A stretch of 64,000 nt of DNA from Panorpa germanica (Eukaryota; Arthropoda; Insecta; Mecoptera; Panorpidae). Position 1 is the stretch's first letter. Every line of letters starts with the position of its first letter. The notes beneath the pieces are model-generated. The model was not told the DNA's origin. It did no database searches and saw nothing but the letters and a program-made list of their open reading frames with translations. Below are positions 46,250 through 59,500 of this stretch, piece by piece. Made by a program: the position numbers and the translations under genes. The stretch lies in the NCBI GenBank assembly GCA_963678705.1, contig OY783214.1, forward strand, positions 12,462,001-12,526,000, given 5' to 3'.

Positions 46250-46345
46250 ACGTCACCCTACGTTCAGACATGCGTGTTCGAATACGAATACTAAATATTG
46301 GTGGTATGAAATCGCACACGCATTTGCAGATATGAAGTGACAGAC
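46250..46345. mobile_element. short TIR element, copy of the 58.2-kb type
   Basis: CACCCTACGTTCAGACATGC followed by GTGTTCG matches the end of the element at 58,238-58,390. CGCACACGCATTTGCAGAT near 46,313-46,331 is its imperfect inverse. Confidence 0.45.
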
Positions 46346-47179
46346 AAAAGGACCTACATTCGTTTATTTTTATTAACAAAATGTCGACCATAATCGTTAT
46401 ATAAAATTGTAAATTGTAATTGAAAAAGATGTTTGATTTTAGAATTTTTTTAGTTAACAAGGTTTCATACCTAATGATATTTTCAATTTTTTTTTTATCC
46501 TTTTTTCATTATGGTACACGCAAACAAATTGCTTTTTTAAAGCCAAAAAGGGCAAAAAGGGCAAAATCAGAAAATGTATTTTTGATTTATACAAAAAAGC
46601 GTAATTCAACTTAATATTATTAAAAGCAGTTTCAACGATTCTTTATTAGAATTAGACATTATTCTTATTATACATTTTATTAAAATTATTTATTATATAA
46701 ATATTTAAATATCAACATAATTTTTTACAGTGTATGTAACAGAATTTCTTTCATACTTTGAAAATTTTAATTTTTAAAAACATTTATTAAAAAAAATTAC
46801 AAGTATTTTACGAATAAAAACTACAAGCTAAGAAATTTATGTAATAAAAACGGATTCCAGGTAAAAACTGTTTCTAAAAGAAATTCTAGATAAACTTTCT
46901 TTTGAGTTTTTAATTAATTTCTTAGAGTAAAGAACTTTACAAATAAATATTTTATATTATGTTTACTGCTATAAATAGCTATAACTCAATTAATTATGTT
47001 TTACGATTAATTTCATTAAGACGATAGTTTAAAGGCAGTAAAATTACGCCAGACTACTTTTATTTTTAATGGGTGAGTTAACTCATTCTTTAGGCGTCGT
47101 TTTTTTTTAAATTTTAATGTCGTTTTTATTCATTTAAATTTCATTTCATTTCATTTCAAATTAAATTCATTAAACTTTT
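46346..47179. other. intergenic, nothing recognised
   Basis: Very AT-rich. The 64-codon frame at 46,420 consists of low-complexity lysine/phenylalanine codons. Confidence 0.4.
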
Positions 47180-47425
47180 CTGCTTCTTCTTCTCTTGACC
47201 CTCTAGCTTCATTTTCCGTAGTCATCCTTCATTCTCATTGTTTCCTCACCTCTTGTCTTCTTTGTCTCTTCGTCTCTTTGTCACTTCATATTAAAATCAC
47301 TTTTGCTCTGGCGTTACTTTTCTTTTTCTCGTTCCTTTTCTCTATCTCCGCCATTCACCTCTTCCCTTCACTGACTCCCTTTAATAACTACACAATATTC
47401 TCGCTCATTACTTATCAAAACTTTA
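47180..47425 (-). pseudogene. LINE 3' fragment
   Basis: The minus strand reads GTTATTAAAGGGAGTCAGTG, AAGGGAAGAGGTGAATGGCG and GAGATAGAG, nearly the same as 22,405-22,450 (TATTAAAGGGAGGCAGTG, AAGAGGTGAATGGCGGAAAT). Only the tail of the ORF and the start of the 3' UTR are present. Confidence 0.6.
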
Positions 47426-48280
47426 TATGTTGCTCGGGATAGCTATAGATATTTTATATATTCATTCTATATGTAAGAACGAGATAGAACCAGATACAAT
47501 TGACTATTCAGGCATGACGTCAGAAACAGAAAATAATTTAAATACTTATCTTTAATAATAAGACAGACAAAAATGACTACCTTAATTGTTAATACTTTCT
47601 GCTATACTGCTGGTTTCCAATTTCATTAATATACCGTACAGTTTTATAGAAAAAAAGATATGCTTCGGAACCCAATTCAAAGATTTCTCTCATTCCGATT
47701 AATATTTTATATCTCCCCCCTGATAAACATGCAAATATAATAACACAAGGTAATCAAGAAAGCTAAGGTAACCCTCTGAATAGCAAACCAATCTATCAAT
47801 AATCCATTCATTTGTAAACTATTTAATTCATTATATCAATACCTGTATCTTTACCTAGATCCTATATATTCTAAATCTAACATAATGGTACTAGCAACTC
47901 CCACTCTCCCACTCTCTCACCTAACCTCTGATCCATGACTCATAACAATGTTAAGCAATTAATTATACAAAAGTTAGAATCGACGCGACGTTCTATTAGA
48001 GTTTATCCCCTCCATAATCACTTCCCCCTTTCCTCACCATCCTTCTTCTCATACTATATTCTCTTGCCCTATTATTCATTTTACATTTTCCTAATAGCTC
48101 TATTATTTGTTAGCTTTTAGATTAATTTGAATTCTATGTGTTTGTTCGTTTACATAGAAATTTGAACCTGTTGTAAAGTTTGTGTTAATAAAACAGTTCA
48201 ACTAATGAAATTATGAATTCCAAAGCTTCTAAATGACAAATAGGTATTATGCGGGTCGTATAGTATACTCGTTAAACGTT
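47426..48280. other. intergenic, nothing recognised
   Basis: The frame at 47,935-48,120 is pyrimidine-biased with a hydrophobic C terminus, but no start context or homologue supports it. Confidence 0.4.
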
Positions 48281-48833
48281 GTTACATATATTTAACGTTT
48301 ATTTAACATAAAAAGTTTACATAGAACTTTTTAGGTTAGGTTTGAGATAAATTTACGTTTTCTATTATATTATTTTTTTGTAATATATTGAGAATATAAT
48401 TTTATTATATTTTTTTAATTTAATTTACCTATTTGCGATGCTAAGTCCTATCACCGAAGACCTCTAGTATAATGGCAGTATTTATGGTGTCGTCGTCTCA
48501 TATATATGAATTACACCACTGCCTAATAAGTAAGTAAGTATAAAAACACAGCTGTCTAGCGTCAAGCGGCAATGCTCTGGCCCACTGTGTCGTCTAATCA
48601 TTTTAAGAAGCTATAAAAAGAACGAGTAAACCCTTTCATAAAAAATATTATTTATTCTATTAGAATTTACACAAATCAAAAAATATCACAAAATTGACTT
48701 AACCGCGTTGACTTCTGAATGACTCATATATTAGTAAATGGTTTTTGTAAGTGTATTTTGATTTAACTATGATTAAAAGTATAACGTAACGTTAGGTAAA
48801 GAATATTACGCTAAATAATACATGAATTACATT
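48281..48833. mobile_element. TIR-like element A, copy 1, interrupted by a SINE
   Basis: The left 33 bp (48,281-48,313) are identical to 53,731-53,763. The right end (about 48,788-48,833, with TTAGGTAAAGAATATTACG) matches 54,508-54,545 (TTAGGTAAAAAATATAACG). The two ends are loosely inverted relative to each other (ATTTAACGTT on both). A SINE copy splits this unit. Confidence 0.5.
48418..48597 (-). repeat. SINE copy, internally shortened
   Basis: Body (CCTATTTGCGATGCTAAGTC, TACACCACTGCCTAATAAG) and head (CAATGCTCTGGCCCACTGTG) are present, but the box-B segment between them is deleted. Confidence 0.7.
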
Positions 48834-50862
48834 TTGTGTACGGCAGGTATCTTTTTATATTATTGAAACCAAATTATGGTCTCGCTAAGCACATAATATA
48901 ACACATGGTCAACATATGGTCTCGCTAAAACATAATATAACACGTTTATGGTAATTCTTTTGTAAAATATTGTACGTTACCTGTTATATTACAAAAAAAA
49001 TGTAAACTTAAATATTTTTATGTAAACTATTAAACAAAAAATCTATCAAATAATATAGTTTCAGCTACTCATATGAAAATAGATTTTTATATAACAAATA
49101 CAACATATTATACAATTTACGGTATTGTAAAGAAGTTTCACTTCTAAATTGTATTATCAGAAAATATAAAAATATATAACAATAGTGACTGCATACATTT
49201 GAAAAAGTTATATGCTTTCAACTAGAAAACTATGACGTTGCGATGAACTATCCTCCAATCACCTAAAACATACTAGGCTTTTCTATCAATAATTATAAAA
49301 ATAATAATAAAAGAAGTTGAAGGGCTCAATGCACATACGAGCAGCACTGATAATATGCAAAACTATTTTAATAATTACAACCTATAGCAAACATAGCTTT
49401 AAGGGACTATTATGTAAAGGAATTCAAACTCATCATCGGAAAATGAATTATTAATTTGAACCGCGAGGCATAGCTGCAAACAACACATAACCCATGAAAT
49501 GCATAAAATATCAAAATATACATACACACTATGATTGAAACTAATTTATGTTTACTTTATGTGGGGTACAATGAGTAATTCATCACTCATATATTATTGT
49601 AACCACACTTTTTCTACTAGCAGTTTTACACGCATCTTAAATTAAATTACTACACATGCGCAGTAACAAATTTTTGAAATTACAGCCCGATTTACTTGGT
49701 CCTGCATCGAATAGGCGCTATTTTATTCACTCAGATTTTAACAGAGATATGAATTTATAATTATTGATTTTCTAAAATAGATTTGGACGCAACTTTTCTT
49801 CGAATGATTTTCTTCGGCATGCAAAACTGCTAATCTAAATGCAGTATAACATTTTTATTTTCAATGAAATGATTTTTAAACCTGCGATACATGCGACGAC
49901 ATCTGTAATCATTAGAATGAATTTATATATGAAATGATTGTTATTTTTGATAAATAAATTGAATACAAGAAAACTGTTCATATCTTTCTGGTATTAGTTT
50001 CTTCTATATATTATTAAAATAAAATTAAGTCATTATAATTAAGAAACTGTGTTGTAAGTTAATAATTAAGAGAAAATATTAGTTAAGACACTAACATCTA
50101 ATTTTCACTAGGTGAACTAAACTTGAAATACTTGCAAATGGTCTATTTATTTAAATTATTATTTAACCACTAATTCCATACATTAATTGTTTATATTTTA
50201 AATAGAGATGCAGAACCTAAATTACTATTTGTGTTTAGTAATTCTTTATATATTGTCTGAGTTCAAATTGGTTTGTATCTTGAATAAATAATATTAAATT
50301 ATTAGACAATCTAATATCATTTAATAATAAATCTATTTAAGTAAACTATAAAGTAATAATACTTAAAACATAATTGTTTTTCATAGCAATAAGATTTGTA
50401 TATTTGTTAACAGAACTTGTTTAATTATTTCCAGTTGATTTGAAGCCATCCTTGTTATCATAGCTGCAAACCAGATGGTTTGATAATTGGGAAAGCACGT
50501 CCACATAATTATAATTTAAAAAATCATTAAACTTTCAAATATAAATTTATAACTACTTAACTAATTGATAACTTGTCGTTAAACCATTAAGTTCCTGTGA
50601 TTTCGTCACACGAATAAAATTCGCGGGAAATTTAAAATAGAATCACAATGGATCATAAAAATATTTTTTCGAATGATATTAAGTATTGATAAGATATAAA
50701 ATAATTGAGATAGAAGTATCGTCATTTCCGACAATAACTGATAACAATGATAATGTGATTAAGTCAAGTTTTAATTGCTTTATTAGTATACAATTGTGTC
50801 AAACTCTAATAAGGCAAATATTTATTTAAAATTTAATTAATTGATTTCAAAAAAAGTACAAA
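48834..50862. other. intergenic, upstream of the Ly6-like gene
   Basis: A 20-25-bp ATGGTCTCGCTAA-containing duplication lies at 48,877 and 48,915. No conserved coding block and no confident promoter element was found. Confidence 0.4.
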
Positions 50863-53452
50863 ATGCGGATACTTCTTTCGGGTGTGGTGCTAGTAATATA
50901 CACATTATATATTTTCTCAGGTAAGGTGTCTTATAGACTGTGTAGACTCGTTCAACATTTTGATGTTATATATAAAAATAATATAAGTGAAACACAAAAA
51001 TTTCGGGGAGAAGAAACAATGGAACAACTAAAATTTTATTCAATTTATTTAATGTTTGATTATTCCGATTATAAATATTACTCTAGTCCGTGAATCGAAC
51101 CCGAAAACACAGCAATCAGCGTCAAGCATCAATGTTCTCGCCTATCGTGTCTTCTCAAACAACTCAAAGGGATCTTACTGTTCTTACATTTTTATAAAGT
51201 GACAGTTTATCAAGATAGATAATAAAGTGATGGTAATGACGTTGAATTCAAACTGAGTTCTATTTTCATGTAACAGTTCGTATAGAGTTCAAATTGAAAT
51301 CGAAAAACGATCTGAATCGTTTCACCATTTTACCAAGAGGTTATACAATTTATTCTTCTAAAAATTAAACTTTCTGTTTTCATTTCAGTCGAAGCACAAG
51401 TTGATGAAGAAATAGTAGTAGCGAATATAACAGATGAAAAGAATTACTGCTATCGGATGTCATGGCTGGGGCCCAAATATAACAATGACAGTATCTTCAA
51501 GAACGCAAGTTGTGATGACATAACCTATAAAGCGAATCATCTTCCTTGTAGACTTCCGTTAATTGTCTCATGTAAGAAACGTTAATAAATATTTCATAAA
51601 ACGTGTTTGTTAATGATTGAATTTTTTAAATATTTTCTTTAACATATTTCTTAACTATGACATGCGTTATCGATTACTCATGATAACAAATTCAAAAGAA
51701 TTCATTATTTTTTAAATATTTCATTGTTATCTGTTGATATAATTGATGCAATGTTATTATTTTAGATTATTAATACTTATAACAGCTTAAATACCTGTGC
51801 AGAGAAATATTTCTCTGTATCGCTACATATTTTGAACACAAATAATGGGCTTGTGTCCTCATTTTTTAATCGTCGATTTGTCAATTGTTGATTGAAATTG
51901 ATGTTAATAAATGTATATTGACGTGTCTATTTTATTAAATATCTAAATGTTGACGGTGATATAGGAATTAAAATTTGAATTGTAGTTTTAGCGCTAGAAA
52001 TGGTCGGCCATATTTGTATGACGTGTTATGCATTTTAACGTCAGTTATTTGTTGAGTAGGTCAGTGCTGTGGTAATGTCAAAGAATAATAAGTGTCTATT
52101 TTATTTAACCCTGCTAAGGCAGACATGATATTGAAAGTTTATTGTTACTTGAAATAGCTATAAATAATATTTGATATTTTGATATATAAATACATATAGC
52201 AGAGATTTATGAGCTGTAAGGTTGGTAGCGGTTATGATGTCACATGCATTTGGAATGTGTACAACGTTGAATCCCTTTAATAATTAAAGAGACAAAATCT
52301 TTTTTAATTGTTAATATCTCTTAACATAAGGAGTTATTAAAATATGATTGAACATTTGAGATTCTAGTAACCCACTTTGTCAGTATATAGTACACTTTTA
52401 TAGAAATTAGGACATTGGACACAAGCCCATTAGACATTTAAATTTGGTTTGAATCTTTACTACAAGTTTAACCAAAAATTAAAAATGAAAGAATGAAATC
52501 ATATATACGTCTATTTAAATACTGCATTTATAAATAATAATTTATTATGTAATATATTATATAATTTTTGTAATGCAATATGTCACATAATATTTTCTTT
52601 TACAGTTGATGGAACGGAACCGGATACAAATTGGATATGGGACAATTACAAAAGTAACCCAACTCACGTGGCCTGCAGATTAGTTCAAGGAGAAGTTTGT
52701 GCTAAATACACGTATAAGCTTGCTAGTGGTGCATGTAAGTATTTTATTTGTTCGTATTTTTATTAAAATTTGTTATATTGCGTAACGCTCTGTAAGTACA
52801 CACGGCAAGCCATATATAAAAAAACGTATACGACATGCCGCATGCGGTAAGACTCTCAACTGTATTTTTAATGTAGTAATGCAATGTAGTTTAAGGTACA
52901 TATTGAAACTTTATACTATTACAAATTTAACCTGTATTTAACTAAGATTTAAAATTAAAAATGTGTAAAATTTTGTGTTAATTTCAAAATAAAAGAAGGG
53001 TAAAACATATGCAAAACTGTAAGAAGACCAGTGTTTCAAAAACTCAGTGTCATTAAACAATCATTAATATTTAGACTAGACTTAGACCTACTTAGTTGAT
53101 ATGAAGGGATTTTAAAAGAGGTTTTGCGGCAATGCTCTCGTCCATTGTGTCGTCTAAGTCACTCACAAATTGTTAAATTAACTTTAAATTGATTCCATAT
53201 TTTTCTATTTCAGTGGAAAATATAACATACATGTGTGCCAAGGCTTACGCAGATGAAGGAGAAGAATTATTTTCTGGGTGCTACAATTACCAACAGAATA
53301 ATCGAGAAATTGAAGTGTGTCTTTGTCGAACTGTCTCTGGGCAAGAATATCCATGCAATTCAGCGTCGAGTTTGAAACATTTCTCAACATTTTTGTTACC
53401 TCTTATAGCTACATTTGTTTCCTATTTTTTGTATGGCACATTTACAAATTAG
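50863..53452 (+). CDS. Ly6/uPAR-like GPI-anchored protein, four exons
   Basis: Exons 50,863-50,920, 51,389-51,571, 52,606-52,734 and 53,214-53,452 join in frame to 202 residues. All introns are GT-AG and phase 1. Residues 1-19 form a hydrophobic signal peptide. The mature part has exactly ten cysteines (40, 61, 73, 104, 112, 131, 146, 159, 161, 171), the number expected for a three-finger Ly6 fold, with the family's closing CN (C171-N172). Four N-glycosylation sequons occur (N32, N52, N58, N126). A small-residue stretch (S173-S176) followed by a hydrophobic tail (180-200) predicts a GPI anchor. Insect Ly6 proteins act at the cell surface in junction assembly, channel modulation or sleep regulation; which role applies cannot be told. 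Cysteine spacing is looser than in vertebrate Ly6. Introns contain SINE pieces and a TIR element. Confidence 0.78.
51086..51155 (-). repeat. SINE head in intron 1 of the Ly6-like gene
   Basis: GTCCGTGAATCGAACCCGAA (box B read antisense), CAGCGTCAAGCATCAATG and TCTCGCCTATCGTGTC match the tRNA head. The body is missing. Confidence 0.7.
51845..52430 (+). mobile_element. 640-bp TIR element family, copy 2, in intron 2
   Basis: Both termini are intact: ATGGGCTTGTGTCC at the left and its inverse at the right, flanked by TA on both sides (51,843-51,844 and 52,431-52,432), as for Tc1/mariner-type elements. It lacks a roughly 31-bp segment present in copies 1 and 3 (position about 52,078). No ORF. It accounts for most of the intron's length. 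Confidence 0.8.
53127..53158 (-). repeat. SINE 5' tip in intron 3 of the Ly6-like gene
   Basis: CGGCAATGCTCTCGTCCATT followed by GTGTCGTCT matches the outermost SINE head. Confidence 0.5.
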
Positions 53453-53730
53453 CTAATTTATTATAGATGTTAAGTTTTTATATTATGTGACCTTATCAAT
53501 GTACTTCGAAAATTGTAAATAATTTTGAAAAATATAATTTATTTTAAGCACTACTTTGTGTTATTCAGTCAGTTTCAGTCTGTACATGGAGCTCTTCATT
53601 TGAGCTATCCCATTTCGGATTTTATAGTTTATACTCAGTTTTAAACGAATACATTGAACCACAACACGATACACGTGAAAAATAAATTTTAAAGCTGTAG
53701 ACAGTTACACACAGCTAAACGCTAACCACA

Positions 53731-54545
53731 GTTACATATATTTAACGTTTATTTAACATAAAATACTGCACGTATTATTTTTCAGGTTATTATTTTGCAC
53801 GTATTATTTTATTATAAATTAAGATTACATAACGAAAGTTATCTTTCGACATAAATTTACATTTTCTGATGTTAATAAAGCTTTTTATACAAAATTATAT
53901 TATGTTACATATTACATTAATATGTTAATAAAAGATTTTTGTCAGGGGCGGCTTTAGTCATTGCAAGGCCCCGGGGCAGCAGATCAACAGAATATTTCCA
54001 ACACGAAAAAAAAATTATTTTCGCCGCGAAAAAAAAAACATTTTCAATTTTAATTCTATCGCTAATTAATATATATTTATATTTTTTGCGCCCCTAATGA
54101 CCCTTGAACGAAAAACATAGAGGGCATATTCTATTACCTGCAATATACATTGCCTTAGCCATTTAAGTAAAGCAATTACATTAATGTAAATTGTAAGTAA
54201 GTATTTTTAATGATAATTGACGAGAAATAAAATGTTATATTGGAAGTTTTATAAAATTTAACAAGCACAAAGACGACAAATATTAATGATGATAAACTAA
54301 GGTACATGAATACCTTAAAAGAAGACGCAGTGATTCAAGGAGCGAGATTCAAATAGATATATAGTAATGAATATTTCTACTTGGGTTATTGCGCGAGAAT
54401 GCGAGGCCCCGGGCGGGTGCCCTGCTTGCCACCCCCTAAGGCCGCTGGTTCTGGTTTTTGTATTTAGTTAATGATTATGTAACACTTCGGTAAATAATAA
54501 AACGTTAAGTTAGGTAAAAAATATAACGTTAAATACATTGTTTAA
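53731..54545. mobile_element. TIR-like element A, copy 2, interrupted by a hAT-like element
   Basis: Counterpart of 48,281-48,833: it shares both outer ends and the sequence around GTTTTTGT, but is split by the 511-bp element at 53,943-54,453 instead of a SINE. Confidence 0.5.
53943..54453. mobile_element. hAT-like non-autonomous element
   Basis: The left end CAGGGGCGGCTTTAG and the inverted right end CAGAACCAGCGGCCTTAG agree apart from a short gap. Eight-base flanks ATTTTTGT (53,935-53,942) and GTTTTTGT (54,454-54,461) differ at one base, fitting the 8-bp hAT target duplication. GC-rich subterminal blocks (AAGGCCCCGGGGCA and GAGGCCCCGGGCGG) contrast with the AT-rich core. No ORF. Confidence 0.65.
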
Positions 54546-56458
54546 ATTTGTGTTTATGGAGTATTTATTTAATTTTTTAAATTTATTTAATAGAATAAAT
54601 TGAATTAAATTGGTTTAATTCATTTTTTATTTTTCAACAAGAAGGGGGGAGAGTCTTTAAGTTACTCGCATCCGGCATGCTCGGTCCGATGTATTTCGAG
54701 GAACGTAAATTATACCCTACATTATGCAACATTTTACAGCACTGCAATATTTTCCTATTAATTAAATATAAATAATAATTTAAAACAAAACTAACTTCTT
54801 TATCTCTAATTAGAATATATCTAATCAACTTCTTAATTATCATCTGCGGTACAGTTCAGTCAACAAGTGATTAAATCATTACAAGTAACAAACGAAAAAA
54901 CGCTGCGTAATGGTAGTTGATACAATTTTGATAAGTTTTAACACATTTATATGTTTCATCAACGGCTAAAACAATTTCTTGAATTCTTGCATGTACGTTT
55001 TATCGGAACCTTGAGGTACCCGTATAACACAGTCTGCCATCGTGCTACTAAACCAATGTCCGATATTTTTGAGTTTGAGATATGGCCGAAAGTCCAAGAA
55101 TGAATTAGAAACAAAGGATATTATTTGGAACAGTTTCGGAAGAAATTGTTGTTAAAAACTATCTGACGTTTTTATTTGTTTTATTTTTATTCTTTAATAT
55201 TATGTTTTATAATTATTACTACTGTATGCCAACACTGCTACTTTTCATGCGCAAGGCAGCCATTTTATTTGATCGCCAAGCGTTACTTACATCGCTGGCT
55301 TCGATGGCACAAAGACAAGACAGTTAGTCTTATACATAAGACGTGCTAGCACCTAAATAGTGTACTTCAATAACTCGAAACGATACTATATTCAAAAACG
55401 TTAGCATCGGAGCATACAATTAGAACAATTAGAAAAATACTTGTTTTAGTTGCAACTAAAGTGAAACGTAAAAAATTATTTGAGTAAATGAAGATGCATT
55501 TAAATCTATTGTCGAAATTTCTATTACAGTAAATAGGTTCACCAGACTTTTTTATGGTTCTTAGCTCACCAGATTGACCAATAAGGACTCTCAGGACACG
55601 TAATTTTATGGTCCTTAGCTTGCAGAAAAGCTCAAAGAACTAACAATTTCCACGGCAGCAAGTGTTGGAAGAAGACTTCAAGTTTTATGCTTGGATTCTT
55701 TAAAACAGAAGACGGGGCACACTGTCCATCTAAGCTTTTCAATTATTCTATTATATAATATATATGTATTATATAATTAAAAACTATTGTAGATGCGAGA
55801 TGATGTTTTGATGACTAACAAAAAATACTCATTTGTAAACAACTAATTCAGAACCCAATTATTTCCAAAGAAACTAGTTTACGATACCTTGGATTTTTAT
55901 TTCCTGTTTGCCTTAAGACAGTAAGTCGGGAATCTTACTTCCTCACTTAGGTCCTCCCAGAACCCCCAGACCTACGAAGCGAAGTTTTGAAAATGAATAT
56001 GTAGTTAAGAACAAATACGTTCAGAGATAGCATGTGTACAAGGTGCATTAATTTCGTAAATAATTACATTTTCTTATATATACATACGCTACAAATATCA
56101 CTCCATTTTCAGTTAATTCATCGCAAATAATTCGAACTTTTATTATATTTACCCCGAGTCCAAAACGGTCAATTGACTTTAAATGTTCAGAACGTATAAT
56201 TTATGTGTTGCGACAATCACCTAAAAGCAATGTTAATTTCTAATTGCTCTTGTTTTAAAATCTATATTCAAAATTTAAAAACAACATTTTTCACAATTCT
56301 ATCTTTAGAATAAACTGATAAAAGCACAGGGCTGGATCAAGCGGTCTGTGGGCCTGTGTCTACGAATAAAAGTGACCACAGCTTATAACATCTTTACCAG
56401 CTGTGTTTTTCGGGGAGACAGTATGTGACGGACTGTCACGTATTTTGTCCCGAGTCTT
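54546..56458. other. intergenic between the Ly6-like and ALDH genes
   Basis: A 69-codon minus-strand frame (54,634-54,843) and a degenerate stretch at 54,960-55,180 have no recognisable domain. The final 100 bp lead into the ALDH promoter. Confidence 0.4.
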
Positions 56459-56490
56459 TAATAAAACTAGCGTATTGAATCACAGTCAGT
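56459..56490 (+). promoter_or_regulatory. candidate core promoter of ALDH gene 1
   Basis: TTAATAAAAC (about 56,458-56,467) is a TATA-like box, and TCAGT at 56,486-56,490 fits the arthropod initiator about 25-30 bp downstream. The ATG follows 69 bp after the predicted +1. TCAGTAGA recurs upstream of the second ALDH gene. Confidence 0.45.
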
Positions 56491-56556
56491 AGAAGTCAGA
56501 CGCTGATTAGTGCTCGTTGCAATCGAAAGTGCTTGTGCTTATTTTGTCGTGTAACC

Positions 56557-59500
56557 ATGGCCAATCCAAACCCCACCATCCAATACACTAAGGTAAATAC
56601 TGGAATTAATCTAATACTATTTTATAATTATTTAATTTTAATGGAAGTACAGAACAATAAAGTTACTTTAGTATTAATTTTGCGACTGATTTTAAAAGTA
56701 TTTATTAATAGATTATGCTATGCATTTATTTTCATGTTGTTTTTAAATGCGAGCACTATCAGAAAATGAATTATTTATAGCATCTAAGCAAACAAAATAG
56801 ATCGTTGTTATCATGTTTATTTGACTGCCAACATAGCAGGTTATAGTGGTAGGACTCAGTATCGGTAATAGTCCAACGTTAAATAAATTGAATTTAGAAA
56901 AATTAAAATTGGGGGGTGGGGGGCAGAGCAGTACAGAATATACTTTAGGTTCATTATGGACAAAAACAGATATTTAAATATTGCTATAATACCTGTAGTA
57001 TTATTTATTTTCTATATAATCCTTTTGAATGTATTAATCCGAAAAATTAAAATGTATCATTTTAAAATTAACTCTAAAAACCACTGGTTTAAGGTCAAGA
57101 ATGTTTAGTGATTATAACGTTAACATTTAATTCGTTCAAAAAAAATATTTTAACAAAATTATCTGAATTTTAAATTTCAAGATTACATACTATTCTCAAA
57201 TAATAATTTATATACCAACATATATGATATGCCTAAGAAGCCCGTGAAGTGTTAATAAATAAATATATATATATATATATGATATGCGTTTATAATTATT
57301 ATTGCTTTGTTTCATTCACACTCATTTCAATATAATGAGAGTAACTGAAACATAAATATGTCATAGAGTAAGACCAACTTAGCTGTGGTATATTCCATGA
57401 AATATTTTTTTTTCAATTGACATGATAATTTAATTCTAAAAAGGGAAGTGTATGACAAAAGAGACTTGTTTTGATAAGTGGTAATAATAGGTATCTGTAT
57501 ATGTGCTCTCCTTGAGATCAAGAGGTCGCTCTACAGTACAGTCTGATTCCAATATATCCGCTGGTACAGTAAACAAAATAATCTCAACAAGTTTAAAATA
57601 TAGCAGCAAAATCAGAGCAAGGAGACAAGTAAATATGTGAACAAGATGAAACGAGTTGTTGTGTTAATAGTTTTTAGAATGAAATGTAGCCAGGGAGGAA
57701 CATTGTAAAATAAGAAGTAAAAAAGGCGGCGTTCCGACGAATTCGGACAAATACTACGCAGTATAATATGATAGGCGTACAATAGGGCTATAAAAATAAA
57801 TTGAAACCAACATTACAAATAAATGTAAATTGTAAATGCCCTAGCCGGTAACAAGCACCGGTGAAGTCTAGAAAATTTTACATAAACGAAATCAAGTAAT
57901 ATTTAATCTAAAAATGTTTCAATATTGTTTTAAATCCTTTTATATCGTATGATTCCAAAAATGCAGACGAATAAAAAGTTCTTATTGCGGTTTTACCAAT
58001 TCTAGAAAAGCGATTTATGATTATGTCACGATTAGCAATAAAATAGGAAACAAATTATAATTTGTAGATAACATTTATTACGTAAAAGGTAACTTTTATT
58101 ATGCTAGCTAGTAGATATTCTAACTGATGACCTTTAGCATAAAAAATTCGTCCAGTTTATTAAGTAATAATTAGTCGCAAACGCCATAATATTTTAATTT
58201 AAGATACTTTATTTTGTAATATCTCTAACCCTATTAACCCTACGTCAACATATGCGTGTTCGTTTATTCGAGCTATTTGTCGCTTGTCAGAGTTTCATTT
58301 ACAGCTACTACAGTGAAAACGTTCGTGTTTGTGTACAGTTTCCTGATTATTTGGACATTCGTACCCGAACACGCATGTGCGGACATAGGGTAATAGAGTA
58401 AGATCTGAGTCCCCAGACCTACGTTGGTTTTTAACAATATTCGCCATCATAATTCTCAATTACATATTACAATATTTATTTTCTAAATTTCAACGGCTCT
58501 GAGATCTTGGACTATATGTATTTACACATATGTATAGCATTTTAGTTAGAAATACATGCACGTTTAAACGTAACAGTTACGGCCAGCGACGTCAGAGGGA
58601 AAGAGTGGCAAACAATGTATTTTGGAGTACATAGAATGACATCTAGAATATCGGAATAATGTGTTAGAGATAATGCAAATTTAGATAATTTAAATAAATG
58701 ACGAAATTGTTTTAGCAATGAAGCAACAGAATGACATAGTACACAAACCTGTTGTCTCACCAAAATACCTGTTCATACATTGTTATCAAAATAAACTGAT
58801 ATTATATCCAGTCTTGATAATGACGATAATATTACAAGTCATTACTATTAAATAGTGTTATCATTCCTTGAACAGAACAGAATTATAAATAAATATTTGA
58901 CATGCCTCGCAAAAAATATTATGTTTATATTTTAATGTATACATATGTGTTGTAACAAAAAAATTCCGCAAATTATTAACATTATAGTTACATTGTATAA
59001 ACAACGATACCTAATTTAAATTTTACAAACATAAAATATGAATGTAATAATTTATTTCGGGTCTTATTTTGTTGGTAACATTAAACGGTTTTTATTGTAG
59101 CTCAACTTTTTTTAGGATAGTACCGTCTAATGTTCAACGGCGTCGGAAAAAAGTACAAAATAGTGGTATAATACTTAATGTAGTTGAATGTAAGCTATAA
59201 AACCCATCAGTAGAACGGGCTTGTGTCCTCATTTTTTAGTGGTCGATTTTTCAATTGTTGATTAAAATTGATGTTAATAAATGTGTATTGGCGTGTCTAT
59301 TTTATTAAATATCTAAATATTAACGGAGATATAGCAATTAAAAGTTTGAATTGTAGTTTTAGCGCTAGAAATGGTCGACCATATTTGTATGACGTAAAAT
59401 GCATTTTAGCGTCAGTTATTTGTTGAGTAGGTCAGTGCTGTGGTAATGTTCTGTAGCTGTTGGTAGTCAAATAATCAAGTCAAATCAAAGAATAACAAGC

